64,000 nt of DNA, from the NCBI RefSeq assembly GCF_003112555.1, contig NZ_BEWB01000006.1, positions 372,001-436,000 of the forward strand, read 5' to 3'. The notes under the pieces are model-generated. The model made no database searches. It was given only the letters and a program-made list of their open reading frames with translations, and had not been told where the DNA came from. Of the stretch, positions 15,665-23,738 are shown one piece after another (positions within the stretch are counted from its first letter, which is position 1; each line of letters begins with the position of its first letter). The stretch is from Streptomyces coelicoflavus. Lineage in GTDB: Bacteria > Actinomycetota > Actinomycetes > Streptomycetales > Streptomycetaceae. Both the position numbers and the translations under genes were made by a program.

Positions 15665-17665
15665 GTGCACAACGACGAAGGAATCAACGGGGCCGGGGGC
15701 AGCACCGACGGGCATCCCGAGGATCGTTCTTCCGCCCCCCACACGGTGATCGAGGGCCGTTACGAGCTGCTGGAGCCGATCGGCAGCGGCGGGATGGGCG
15801 AGGTCTGGAAGGCCCACGACCGGCGGCTGCGCCGGTTCGTCGCGGTGAAGGGGCTGCTCGACCGCAGGGCCACGACCGCGGACACGCAGCAGGCGGCGAT
15901 GCTGCGGGCCCGGCGGGAGGCGGAGGCGCTCGCCAAGATCGAGCACCAGAACGTGGTGACGGTCCACGACCAGATCGAGACCGCCGACCAGGTCTGGATC
16001 GTGATGAAACTGCTCGAAGGGCAGTCGCTGGCCGACTTGTTGAGCCGCGACCGGGTCCTCGGCGTGCCCAGGGCCGCGGACATCGGCCTCCAGATGGCCC
16101 AGGGCCTGCGCGCGGTCCACGAGGCGTCGGTCCTGCACCGCGACGTCAAGCCGGGCAACGTGCTGGTGCGGGACGGCGGCCAGGTGGTCCTGGTGGACTT
16201 CGGCATCGCCACCTTCGAGGGAGCGGACCGGGTCACCCGGTACGGCGGCGTCATCGGTACACCCGCCTACCTGGCGCCCGAACTCTTCGCCCCCGCCAGC
16301 CCCGGCCCCACGCCCGCCTCCGACCTGTGGGCGCTGGGCGTCACCCTGTACGAGATGGTCGAGGGACGCCTGCCCTTCGGCGGCGGCGAGGTCTGGGAGG
16401 TGCAGGCCGGCATCCAGCAGTCGCCGGACCCGGTGCTCCGCTACGCCGGTCCTCTCGGCCCCGTCATCCAGGGGCTGTTGGCCACGGACCCGGACAGCCG
16501 CCTGGACGTGGCTTCGGCGGAGGCGATGCTCCGGGAGGTCCTCGCGGAGCCGGACCTGCCGACCCCGGCCAGGCCCGCCACTCCGGCCCCCGCCCCCGTA
16601 CCCACGGTCCGGTCCGCGCCGCCCGCCTCACCGCCCACGCCGGCGGAGGCCGTACGGGTACCCGGCACGCCCCCGTCCGAGGCCGCTCTTCCCGAGCCGC
16701 CGCCGAAGGCGGGGGGCGGAGACCGCGGTGGCTTCCGGGGCTGGAAGGCGGCGGTGGTCGTGGTGTGCGCCGCTCTGCTCGCCGGAGGAGGCTGGCTCCT
16801 GTCGCAGAGCGGCTCGGGGGGCAAGCCGGACGACGCGGCGGGGGAGCGGGGCGGGGGAGCCCCCGAGGGGGGCACGGAGAAGGCGTGGGAGCAGTGGAGG
16901 AGCGAGAACGAGCGGCTGACCATCGGCGCCAAGACCGACCAGCCCGGACTGAGCTTCCGCGACAAGGCGGGCGTGTGGAGCGGATTCGACATCGACATCG
17001 CCCATGCCCTCGCCGGAAAGCTGGGCTACGACCGCGACCACGTCGATTTCTACCCGGTGACCACGGGGAACCGGGCGAGCAAGCTGGCGAACGGGGACGT
17101 GGACCTGGTCATCGCCTCGTACAGCATGACCGCTGAACGCGAGAAGAAGGACAACATCAGCTTCGTCGGCCCCTACTACAAGGCCGGCAGCAGCCTCCTC
17201 GTCCGCAAGCACTCCGTGAAACACGACCTCAACAACGCGGCCGACGTGAAGACGCAACGCGTCCAGGTGTGCACCGCACGGGATTCCACGTACGCGAACA
17301 GGTTGCAGACGGAGGGCTACACCACGGGGAAGTGGCAGCCCGATTCCTACAAGGAGTGCGTGGACAGGCTGCTGGACGAGCGGTCAGCGGTGTACGCGGT
17401 CGCCTCGGACGACGTGCTTCTCGCCGGGTATGCCAACGACGATCCGAAGAACCTGAAACTGCTGCCCAGCGGCGCGGGCTCGGAACCGTACGGGGTGGCG
17501 CTGCCGAAGGGCAAGCCTCTGCTGAAGAGCAAGGTGTGCTCGGGACTCCAGGAGGTCCTGGCCGGAGACGAGTGGTCCGAGATGTACATGAAGGACCTGT
17601 CCCCGCTGACCGGAAGGAAGACGCCGCCGAGCAAACCGGAGCTGCGGCCGTGCTCCGGTGAGTGA
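15665..17665 (+). CDS. Ser/Thr protein kinase fused to extracellular solute-binding domain
   Basis: A 666-residue transmembrane receptor kinase. Residues 30-290 are a Hanks-type kinase: P-loop IGSGGMGEVW, catalytic Lys in FVAVKGL, HRDVKPGN near residue 158, DFGIATF near 179 and a GTPAYLAPEL activation segment. A Pro/Ala-rich linker leads to one helix (AAVVVVCAALLAGGGWLL, about 362-379). The outside portion (about 415-650) is a family-3 amino-acid-type solute-binding domain: LTIGAKTDQPGLSFRD, GVWSGFDIDIAHALAGKLGY, GDVDLVIASYSMTAEREKK. This suggests phosphorylation signalling triggered by an external amino acid such as glutamate or glutamine. GTG 15665 follows AGGGGG. It sits near the glutamate-responsive AfsQ system, which may be chance. 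Confidence 0.92.
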   Translation: MHNDEGINGAGGSTDGHPEDRSSAPHTVIEGRYELLEPIGSGGMGEVWKAHDRRLRRFVAVKGLLDRRATTADTQQAAMLRARREAEALAKIEHQNVVTVHDQIETADQVWIVMKLLEGQSLADLLSRDRVLGVPRAADIGLQMAQGLRAVHEASVLHRDVKPGNVLVRDGGQVVLVDFGIATFEGADRVTRYGGVIGTPAYLAPELFAPASPGPTPASDLWALGVTLYEMVEGRLPFGGGEVWEVQAGIQQSPDPVLRYAGPLGPVIQGLLATDPDSRLDVASAEAMLREVLAEPDLPTPARPATPAPAPVPTVRSAPPASPPTPAEAVRVPGTPPSEAALPEPPPKAGGGDRGGFRGWKAAVVVVCAALLAGGGWLLSQSGSGGKPDDAAGERGGGAPEGGTEKAWEQWRSENERLTIGAKTDQPGLSFRDKAGVWSGFDIDIAHALAGKLGYDRDHVDFYPVTTGNRASKLANGDVDLVIASYSMTAEREKKDNISFVGPYYKAGSSLLVRKHSVKHDLNNAADVKTQRVQVCTARDSTYANRLQTEGYTTGKWQPDSYKECVDRLLDERSAVYAVASDDVLLAGYANDDPKNLKLLPSGAGSEPYGVALPKGKPLLKSKVCSGLQEVLAGDEWSEMYMKDLSPLTGRKTPPSKPELRPCSGE

Positions 17666-17676
17666 GTGACCCAGGC

Positions 17677-17714
17677 GGGCCGCGGCTCCTCCGGACGGAG
17701 AGGAACCGCGGCCC
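17677..17714. terminator. Bidirectional hairpin between kinase and ALDH genes
   Basis: A 9-bp outer stem, GGGCCGCGG with CCGCGGCCC, plus a paired inner CTCC/GGAG region lies between two convergent genes. Confidence 0.7.
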
Positions 17715-17733
17715 TGTCGGGTGGTGGAGGCGG

Positions 17734-18651
17734 TCAGTACGACGAGCCCGACGCGCCCAGCGCGCCCGTCGGGTGCCAGACCGTCTTCGTCTCCAGGAAC
17801 GCCGTCATGCGGTCCGTGCCCGGGGTGGCCGACCAGTCGACGTCGTCCACAGGCTGTGGACGCAGGACGCGCTTGAGGTTGTCCGCCGCCGCGATCTCCA
17901 GCTCCTTGGCCAGCGTCTCGTCGGCGCCCGCGAGGTCGATCGCGTTGACGTCCTGGTGCGCGGCGAGGGGGGTGGCGATCTCCGCCGTACGGCCGGAGAG
18001 GACGTTGACCACGCCGCCGGGCAGGTCGGAGGTGGCCAGGACCTCGCCCAGGGAGAGGGCGGGGAGCGGGGACTTCTCCGACGCGACCACGACCGCCGTG
18101 TTGCCCGTCGCGACGACCGGGGCGATCACCGAGACCAGGCCCAGGAAGGACGACTCCTGCGGAGCCAGGACGGCGACCACGCCGGTCGGCTCCGGGGAGG
18201 AGAGGTTGAAGAACGGGCCCGCGACCGGGTTGCCGCCGCCGACCACCTGGGCGATCTTGTCGGTCCAGCCCGCGTACCAGACCCAGCGGTCGATCGCGGC
18301 GTCCACCTGCGCCGCCGCCTTCGACTTCGACAGGCCCTCCGCGTCGGCGACCTCCGCGACGTACTGGTCGCGGCGGCCCTCCAGCATCTCGGCGACGCGG
18401 TAGAGGATCTGGCCGCGGTTGTACGCCGTCGCGCCGGACCAGCCGCCGAACGCCTTGCGCGCGGCGACCACCGCGTCACGGGCGTCCTTGCGGGAGGAAA
18501 GCGGTGCGTTCGCCAGCCACTTGCCCTTTCCCGCCGCGGCAGCGGCTGATGTCCTCGTGGTCACCTCGTACACCCGGCCGCTCTCGGAACGCGGGAACTT
18601 CCCGCCGACGTACAGCTTGTAGGTCTTGAAGACACTGAGTCGCTCAGACAT
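17734..18651 (-). CDS. Short aldehyde dehydrogenase-family protein without the catalytic half
   Basis: A 305-residue protein homologous to the N-terminal, NAD-binding part of aldehyde dehydrogenases (YVGGKFPRSESG, WLANAPLSSRKDARDAVVAA, PTGVVAVLAPQE, VVATGNTAVVVASEKSPLPA). The family normally has about 480-500 residues with a catalytic Cys near 300. Here the ELGGK glutamate region is replaced by LAGADETLAKELE, and the chain ends before any catalytic Cys. The tail is short and clean, so this is probably a stable non-catalytic subunit rather than a fresh truncation. Its start overlaps the stop of the full-length enzyme by 8 bases, implying equal synthesis and perhaps a heteromer. Confidence 0.85.
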   Translation of the reverse strand: MSERLSVFKTYKLYVGGKFPRSESGRVYEVTTRTSAAAAAGKGKWLANAPLSSRKDARDAVVAARKAFGGWSGATAYNRGQILYRVAEMLEGRRDQYVAEVADAEGLSKSKAAAQVDAAIDRWVWYAGWTDKIAQVVGGGNPVAGPFFNLSSPEPTGVVAVLAPQESSFLGLVSVIAPVVATGNTAVVVASEKSPLPALSLGEVLATSDLPGGVVNVLSGRTAEIATPLAAHQDVNAIDLAGADETLAKELEIAAADNLKRVLRPQPVDDVDWSATPGTDRMTAFLETKTVWHPTGALGASGSSY

Positions 18652-20098
18652 CGAGGTACGCCTCCAGGCCGTGGCGGCCGCCCTCGCGGCCGAAGCCCGA
18701 CTCCTTGTAGCCGCCGAACGGCGACGTCGGGTCGAACTTGTTGAACGTGTTGGACCAGATCACACCGGCACGGAGCTTGTTCGCGACCGCCAGGATGCGC
18801 GAGCCCTTCTCCGTCCAGATGCCCGCCGACAGGCCGTACGGCGTGTTGTTGGCCTTCGCGACCGCCTCGTCCGGCGTGCGGAAGGTCAGCACGGACAGGA
18901 CCGGGCCGAAGATCTCGTCGCGGGCGACGGTGTGCGCCTGGGTGACGTTCGTGAAGAGCGTCGGGGCGAACCAGTAGCCGGAGGAGGGGAGTTCGCAGGC
19001 CGGGGACCAGCGCTCGGCGCCCTCCGCCTCGCCCTGGTCGGCGAGGGCGCTGATCCGGGCCAGCTGCTCGGCGGAGTTGATCGCACCGATGTCCGTGTTC
19101 TTGTCCAGGGGGTCGCCCAGACGGAGGGTGGTGAGCCTGCGCTTCAGGGAGTCGAGCAGCTCGTCGTGGATCGACTCCTGGACCAGGAGGCGGCTGCCCG
19201 CGCAGCAGACCTGGCCCTGGTTGAAGAAGATGCCGTTGACGATGCCCTCCACGGCCTGGTCGATCGGGGCGTCGTCGAAGACGATGTTGGCGCCCTTGCC
19301 GCCCAGCTCCAGGGTGAGCTTCTTGCGGGTGCCCGCGACCGTGCGCGCGATCTGCTTGCCGACGGCCGTGGAGCCGGTGAAGGCGACCTTGTTCACGTCC
19401 GGGTGGGCGGTCAGGGCCGCCCCGGCGCGGCCGTCGCCGGTGATGATGTTGACGACGCCCTTGGGGAGACCGGCCTGGCGGCAGATGTCCGCGAAGAACA
19501 GGGCGGAGAGGGGGGTGGTCTCGGCGGGCTTGAGGACCACCGTGTTGCCGGTGGCCAGGGCCGGGGCGATCTTCCACGCCAGCATCAGGAGCGGGAAGTT
19601 CCACGGGATGACCTGGCCCGCGACGCCCAGCGGGCGCGGGTTCGCGCCGTAGCCGGCGTGGTCGAGCTTGTCGGCCCAGCCCGCGTAGTAGAAGAAGTGT
19701 GCCGCCACCAGGGGGAGGTCCGCGTCGCGGGTCTCCCTGATCGGCTTGCCGTTGTCGAGGGTTTCCAGGACGGCCAGCTCGCGGCTGCGTTCCTGGATGA
19801 TGCGGGCGATGCGGAAGAGGTACTTCGCGCGCTCCGCGCCGGGCAGCGCCGACCACTTCTCGAAGGCCTTGCGGGCGGCCTTGACGGCACGGTCGACGTC
19901 CGCCTCGCCGGCCTCGGCGACCTCGGAGAGGACCTCCTCGGTGGACGGCGAGACGGTCTTGAAGACCTTGCCGTCGGCCGCCTCGGTGAACTCGCCGTCG
20001 ATGAACAGGCCGTAGGAGGGGGCGATGTCGACGACCGCGCGGGACTCGGGAGCCGGCGCGTACTCGAACGCGGGTGCGGATGAAGATGCGGGTGCCAT
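18644..20098 (-). CDS. Aldehyde dehydrogenase, full length
   Basis: A 484-residue NAD(P)-dependent aldehyde dehydrogenase. It has the N-terminal fold YGLFIDGEFTEAADGKVFK, the catalytic-base motif LELGGKGANIVFDDA and the nucleophile loop NQGQVCCAGSRLLVQ. It is co-transcribed with deoC (6 bases between genes) and the short paralogue. DeoC releases acetaldehyde from deoxyribose-5-phosphate, so acetaldehyde oxidation to acetate is the probable role; other aldehydes are possible. The whole unit is likely driven from the promoter with the CTACGCGCGTAG palindrome upstream of deoC. Confidence 0.92.
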   Translation of the reverse strand: MAPASSSAPAFEYAPAPESRAVVDIAPSYGLFIDGEFTEAADGKVFKTVSPSTEEVLSEVAEAGEADVDRAVKAARKAFEKWSALPGAERAKYLFRIARIIQERSRELAVLETLDNGKPIRETRDADLPLVAAHFFYYAGWADKLDHAGYGANPRPLGVAGQVIPWNFPLLMLAWKIAPALATGNTVVLKPAETTPLSALFFADICRQAGLPKGVVNIITGDGRAGAALTAHPDVNKVAFTGSTAVGKQIARTVAGTRKKLTLELGGKGANIVFDDAPIDQAVEGIVNGIFFNQGQVCCAGSRLLVQESIHDELLDSLKRRLTTLRLGDPLDKNTDIGAINSAEQLARISALADQGEAEGAERWSPACELPSSGYWFAPTLFTNVTQAHTVARDEIFGPVLSVLTFRTPDEAVAKANNTPYGLSAGIWTEKGSRILAVANKLRAGVIWSNTFNKFDPTSPFGGYKESGFGREGGRHGLEAYLDV

Positions 20099-20103
20099 GG
20101 GGA

Positions 20104-21087
20104 TCAGTCCACCGTCACGTAGTCGGGGCCGGAGTAACGGCCTGTGGCCAGCTTCTGGCGCTGCATCAGCAGGTCGTTCAGCAGCGAGGAGGCGCCGAAG
20201 CGGAACCAGTGGTTGTCCAGCCAGTCCTCGCCGGCGGTCTCGTTGACCAGGACCAGGAACTTGATCGCGTCCTTCGCGGTGCGGATGCCGCCGGCCGGCT
20301 TCACGCCGACCTGGACACCGGTCTGCGCGCGGAAGTCGCGGACCGCCTCCAGCATGAGGAGCGTGTTGGCGGGCGTGGCGTTGACCGCGACCTTGCCGGT
20401 GGAGGTCTTGATGAAGTCAGCTCCGGCCAGCATGCCGAGCCAGCTCGCGCGGCGGATGTTGTCGTACGTCGACAGCTCGCCGGTCTCGAAGATGACCTTG
20501 AGGCGGGCCGACGTGCCGCACGCCTCGCGGACGGCGGTGATCTCGTCGTACACCTTCATGTAGTGCCCCGCGAGGAAGGCCCCGCGGTCGATGACCATGT
20601 CGACCTCGTCCGCGCCCGCCGTCACGGCCTCGCGCACGTCGGCCAGCTTGACGGCCAGCGAGGCGCGGCCGGCCGGGAAGGCGGTGGCCACCGAGGCGAC
20701 CTTCACGCCGGAGCCGGCGACGGCCTCCTTCGCGGTGGGCACCATGTCGGGGTACACGCAGACGGCGGCCGTGGCGGGCGCCGTGCGGTCGGTCGGGTCG
20801 GGACGGACCGCCTTCGCGCCGAGCGCCCGGACCTTGCCCGGGGTGTCCGCGCCTTCCAGCGTCGTCAGGTCGACCATCGAGATGGCGAGGTCGAGGGCGT
20901 ACGCCTTCGCGGTGGTCTTGATGGAACGGGTGCCGAGGGAGGCGGCGCGCGCCTCCAGGCCGACCGTGTCGACGCCGGGCAACCCGTGGAGGAGGCGGCG
21001 CAGCGTGCTGTCGGACGCGGTGACGTCGGCGAGTCCGTGTACGGGGCCGTTCACGGGGCCCTGTGCGGCGGGTGCAGTGGTGGGCAT
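20104..21087 (-). CDS. deoC: Deoxyribose-phosphate aldolase
   Basis: Class I aldolase splitting 2-deoxyribose-5-phosphate into glyceraldehyde-3-phosphate and acetaldehyde. The 327-residue chain is of the long actinobacterial type. Key stretches are AAVCVYPDMVPTAKEA, VASVATAFPAGRAS, ADEVDMVIDRGAFLAG (catalytic Asp), LKVIFETGEL, the Schiff-base Lys in FIKTSTGKVAVNAT and GVQVGVKPAGGIRT (proton-relay Lys). ATG 21087 is chosen; GTG 21093 is two codons upstream. The operator at 21107-21118 is 20 bases ahead, so repression by steric block is plausible. First gene of deoC-ALDH-shortALDH. Confidence 0.96.
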   Translation of the reverse strand: MPTTAPAAQGPVNGPVHGLADVTASDSTLRRLLHGLPGVDTVGLEARAASLGTRSIKTTAKAYALDLAISMVDLTTLEGADTPGKVRALGAKAVRPDPTDRTAPATAAVCVYPDMVPTAKEAVAGSGVKVASVATAFPAGRASLAVKLADVREAVTAGADEVDMVIDRGAFLAGHYMKVYDEITAVREACGTSARLKVIFETGELSTYDNIRRASWLGMLAGADFIKTSTGKVAVNATPANTLLMLEAVRDFRAQTGVQVGVKPAGGIRTAKDAIKFLVLVNETAGEDWLDNHWFRFGASSLLNDLLMQRQKLATGRYSGPDYVTVD

Positions 21088-21106
21088 GGTCACCAGGTGA
21101 GCATAT

Positions 21107-21118
21107 CTACGCGCGTAG
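21107..21118. promoter_or_regulatory. Palindromic operator CTACGCGCGTAG upstream of deoC
   Basis: Second exact copy of the palindrome found before add and purine nucleoside phosphorylase. It lies between deoC (start 21087) and the divergent PH-domain gene (start 21203). Confidence 0.75.
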
Positions 21119-21202
21119 CGGTCTGTACAGTCCCCGGCGCGGGTCCGGGTGGAACGACACCGCCCGTGAACCTTTGCCGGGCCGTCGGGCACAATCGGCT
21201 GC

Positions 21203-21913
21203 ATGACGACCCCGGAGCCGCAGTCGCCCTCGCCTCAGCCGTCGGAACCCGTGTCCAAGGACCGGGTCTACCGCTCGCCCGCAGGCATGGCCGGAGGCGT
21301 GCTGGTCCTCGCCCTCGCGCTGTGGCTCGGCATCGACGCCCTGGTCGTGGGCGAGGGCAACACCCGCTGGAAGGCGATCGCGGCGCTGCTCTTCCTCGTG
21401 CCGCTCGTCGCCGCCTACACCGTGCGGCCCGCCGTCTTCGCCAACGAGGACCGGCTGCGGGTGCGCAATCCGTTCCGGGTGATCGTGCTCCCGTGGGCGG
21501 AGGTCGCCTCGTTCCGGTCCGCCTACTCCAACGAGGTCTTCGCCGAGGGCGGCGACAAGTACCAGCTGTGGTCCATTCCCGTCTCGCTGCGGGGGCGCAA
21601 TAAGGCCGCGCGTCGGGAGGACCGGCGGGCGGCCGGTGGTGCCGGTCGCGGTCGCGGGCGCGGCATGCTCGGCGGCATGGGGCAGCTTCAGCTCGGTGGG
21701 CGCACCGACGGTGCCGGGTCCACCGCCGTGGAGGCGGACGGGCCGGTACGGGCCCAGGGCGACAAGACCATGGACGAGCTGCGCGAGCTGTGGGAGGCGC
21801 GCAAGGACGCCGCGAGCTCGAAGGGCGCGGTGACGGTGCGGTGGGCCTACGAGATCGTCGTGCCGGTGGCGGTCGGGGCGGTGGGGCTGGCGGTGCTGCT
21901 CGGGGTCGGGTGA
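21203..21913 (+). CDS. PH-domain membrane protein
   Basis: A 236-residue protein with two N-terminal membrane helices (GGVLVLALALWLGIDALVVG and AIAALLFLVPLVAAYT). Next is a bacterial PH-like domain (VFANEDRLRVRNPFRVIVLP then WAEVASFRSAYSNEVFAEGG), a Gly/Arg-rich linker (GGAGRGRGRGMLGGMG) and a C-terminal helix YEIVVPVAVGAVGLAVLLGV. Bacterial PH proteins of this type are widespread in Streptomyces with no assigned function. It is divergent from deoC; no functional link is evident. Confidence 0.82.
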   Translation: MTTPEPQSPSPQPSEPVSKDRVYRSPAGMAGGVLVLALALWLGIDALVVGEGNTRWKAIAALLFLVPLVAAYTVRPAVFANEDRLRVRNPFRVIVLPWAEVASFRSAYSNEVFAEGGDKYQLWSIPVSLRGRNKAARREDRRAAGGAGRGRGRGMLGGMGQLQLGGRTDGAGSTAVEADGPVRAQGDKTMDELRELWEARKDAASSKGAVTVRWAYEIVVPVAVGAVGLAVLLGVG

Positions 21914-21915
21914 GC

Positions 21916-22023
21916 GTCCGGGCCGCGGGTGTCCGTCCGAGGCGGGTGGGAGTCCGGGCCGCGGATGTCCGTCCGAGGCGGGTGGGAGTCCGGGCCGCGG
22001 GTGTCCGTCCGAGGCGGGTGAGT
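21916..22023. repeat. Three-copy 36-bp tandem repeat
   Basis: Three consecutive copies of a 36-bp unit starting GTCCGGGCCGCGGGTGTCCG (21916-21951, 21952-21987, 21988-22023) with one or two differences. It begins just after the PH-domain gene stop. Confidence 0.9.
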
Positions 22024-22041
22024 GTTGCGGGTGGGTGTTGT

Positions 22042-22065
22042 CCGGGGGCCCTTGCGGGCCCCCGG
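22042..22065. terminator. Bidirectional terminator
   Basis: A perfect 10-bp GC stem CCGGGGGCCC with a TTGC loop, followed by TTTCGT, between the convergent PH-domain and sugar-mutase genes. Confidence 0.85.
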
Positions 22066-22070
22066 TTTCG

Positions 22071-23738
22071 TCAGATGCCGGCTGCCGTCGACAGGTCGTG
22101 CTTGAGCGCCGTCAAGAGGTCCGTCGCCTTCGCGCGGGCCGCCGGGAGGCCGGCGTGCTCGGCGACCGGGACGACCACCTCCAGGTAGCACTTCAGCTTG
22201 GGCTCCGTGCCGCTCGGGCGGACGATCACCCTCGCGCCGTCGAGCGTGTAGCGCAGGCCGTCGGTGGGCGGGAGGGTGTCCGTGCCCTGCGTGAGGTCCT
22301 CCGCCTTCGTGACGGTCAGGCCGGCGAGGCTCGTCGGGGGCTGTTCGCGCAGGCGGTGCATCGCGGCGGCGATGAGGGAGAGGTCCTCCACGCGGACCGA
22401 GAGCTGGTCCGTGGCGTGCAGGCCGTGCTCCACGGCGATGTCGTCGAGGAGGTCGAGGAGGGTGCGGCCCTCTTCCTTGAGGGTCGAGGCCAGTTCCGTG
22501 ATCAGGAGGGCCGCGGTGATGCCGTCCTTGTCACGGACGCCCTCCGGGTCGACGCAGTAGCCCAGGGCCTCCTCGTAGCCGTAGCGGATGTTCTCCACGC
22601 GGGCGATCCACTTGAAGCCGGTGAGGGTCTCGACGTGGGGGACGTTCGCCTTCGCGGCGATGCGGCCGAGGAGGGAGGACGACACGATCGACTCCGCGAA
22701 CGTGCCCTGCGCTCCGCGGGTGACCAGGTGGGTCGCGAGGAGGGCGCCCACCTCGTCGCCCCGGAGCATGCGCCAGCCCACGGCGGCCGCGGGGTCGGGT
22801 ACGGCGACGGCGAGGCGGTCCGCGTCCGGGTCGTTGGCGACGACCAGGTCGGGATTCGTCTCCCGGGCCTTCGCGAAGGCGAGGTCCATCGCGCCGGGCT
22901 CTTCCGGGTTGGGGAAGGCGACGGTGGGGAAGTCCGGGTCGGGGTCGGCCTGCTCGGTGACGAGGGTGGGGCGCGGGAAGCCGGCTCGGGCGAAGGCGGC
23001 GAGGAGGGTGTCCTTGCCGACGCCGTGCATCGCGGTGTAGACGGTGCGGGCGGTGCGGGGCGAGTTCTCGGCGAGGACCGCGTCCGTGCGGGTGAGGTAG
23101 GCGTCGAGGACGTCGTCCGTCAGGGTCTGCCAGCCGGTTTCCGGGCGGGGGACGTCGTGCAGGGAGCGTACGGCGTCGATCTCCGCGGCGATCTCGGCGT
23201 CGGCGGGGGGCACGATCTGGGAGCCGTCGCCGAGGTACACCTTGTAGCCGTTGTCGCGGGGCGGGTTGTGGCTGGCGGTGACCTCCACTCCGGCGACGGC
23301 GCCCAGGTGGCGGATCGCGAAGGCGAGGACGGGGGTGGGGAGGGGGCGGGGGAATACGGCCGCCCTGAGGCCGGCGCCGGTCATGACGGCGGCGGTGTCG
23401 CGGGCGAAGTCCTCGGACTTGTGGCGGGCGTCGTAGCCGACGACGACCAGGCCGGCCGTGCCGTCCCCGTGGGGGGTCCCCTGCTTCTTCAGGTAGGCGG
23501 CGAGGCCGGCGGCGGCACGGATGACGACCGAGCGGTTCATGCGCATCGGGCCGGCGCCCAGTTCGCCGCGGAGGCCGGCGGTGCCGAACTGGAGGGTGCC
23601 GGAGAAGCGTGCGGTGAGCTCGGCGTGGTTCCCGGCGTCCATGAGGCGGGCGAGCTCCGCGCGGGTGTCCGCGTCGGGGTCCTCGGCCAGCCATGCCTTG
23701 GCTCGTGCGAGGAGGTCGTCGTCGTTCACGTCTGGCAC
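22071..23738 (-). CDS. Phospho-sugar mutase (phosphomannomutase/phosphopentomutase-like)
   Basis: A 555-residue alpha-D-phosphohexomutase superfamily enzyme of the long PgcA/PGM2 type. Domain 1 has the substrate loop FGTAGLRGELGAGPMRMN and the phospho-Ser motif GVEVTASHNPPRDNGYKVY. Domain 2 has the metal loop VANDPDADRLAVAV. Domain 3 has the GDEVGALL and KWIARVENIRYGYEEALGYC stretches. Domain 4 has VIVRPSGTEPKLKCYLEVV. Between deoC and purine nucleoside phosphorylase, a phosphopentomutase activity converting ribose- and deoxyribose-1-phosphate to the 5-phosphates would complete the pathway; the long-type family includes such enzymes. GTG 23738 follows GAGAGG at 9 bases. Confidence 0.88.
   Translation of the reverse strand: MPDVNDDDLLARAKAWLAEDPDADTRAELARLMDAGNHAELTARFSGTLQFGTAGLRGELGAGPMRMNRSVVIRAAAGLAAYLKKQGTPHGDGTAGLVVVGYDARHKSEDFARDTAAVMTGAGLRAAVFPRPLPTPVLAFAIRHLGAVAGVEVTASHNPPRDNGYKVYLGDGSQIVPPADAEIAAEIDAVRSLHDVPRPETGWQTLTDDVLDAYLTRTDAVLAENSPRTARTVYTAMHGVGKDTLLAAFARAGFPRPTLVTEQADPDPDFPTVAFPNPEEPGAMDLAFAKARETNPDLVVANDPDADRLAVAVPDPAAAVGWRMLRGDEVGALLATHLVTRGAQGTFAESIVSSSLLGRIAAKANVPHVETLTGFKWIARVENIRYGYEEALGYCVDPEGVRDKDGITAALLITELASTLKEEGRTLLDLLDDIAVEHGLHATDQLSVRVEDLSLIAAAMHRLREQPPTSLAGLTVTKAEDLTQGTDTLPPTDGLRYTLDGARVIVRPSGTEPKLKCYLEVVVPVAEHAGLPAARAKATDLLTALKHDLSTAAGI

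Noticed and set aside
17734..18651. Short aldehyde dehydrogenase as a recent frameshifted pseudogene
   Set aside because: No aldehyde dehydrogenase C-terminal sequence is found downstream in any frame, the end is clean with a terminator beyond, and codon use is normal.
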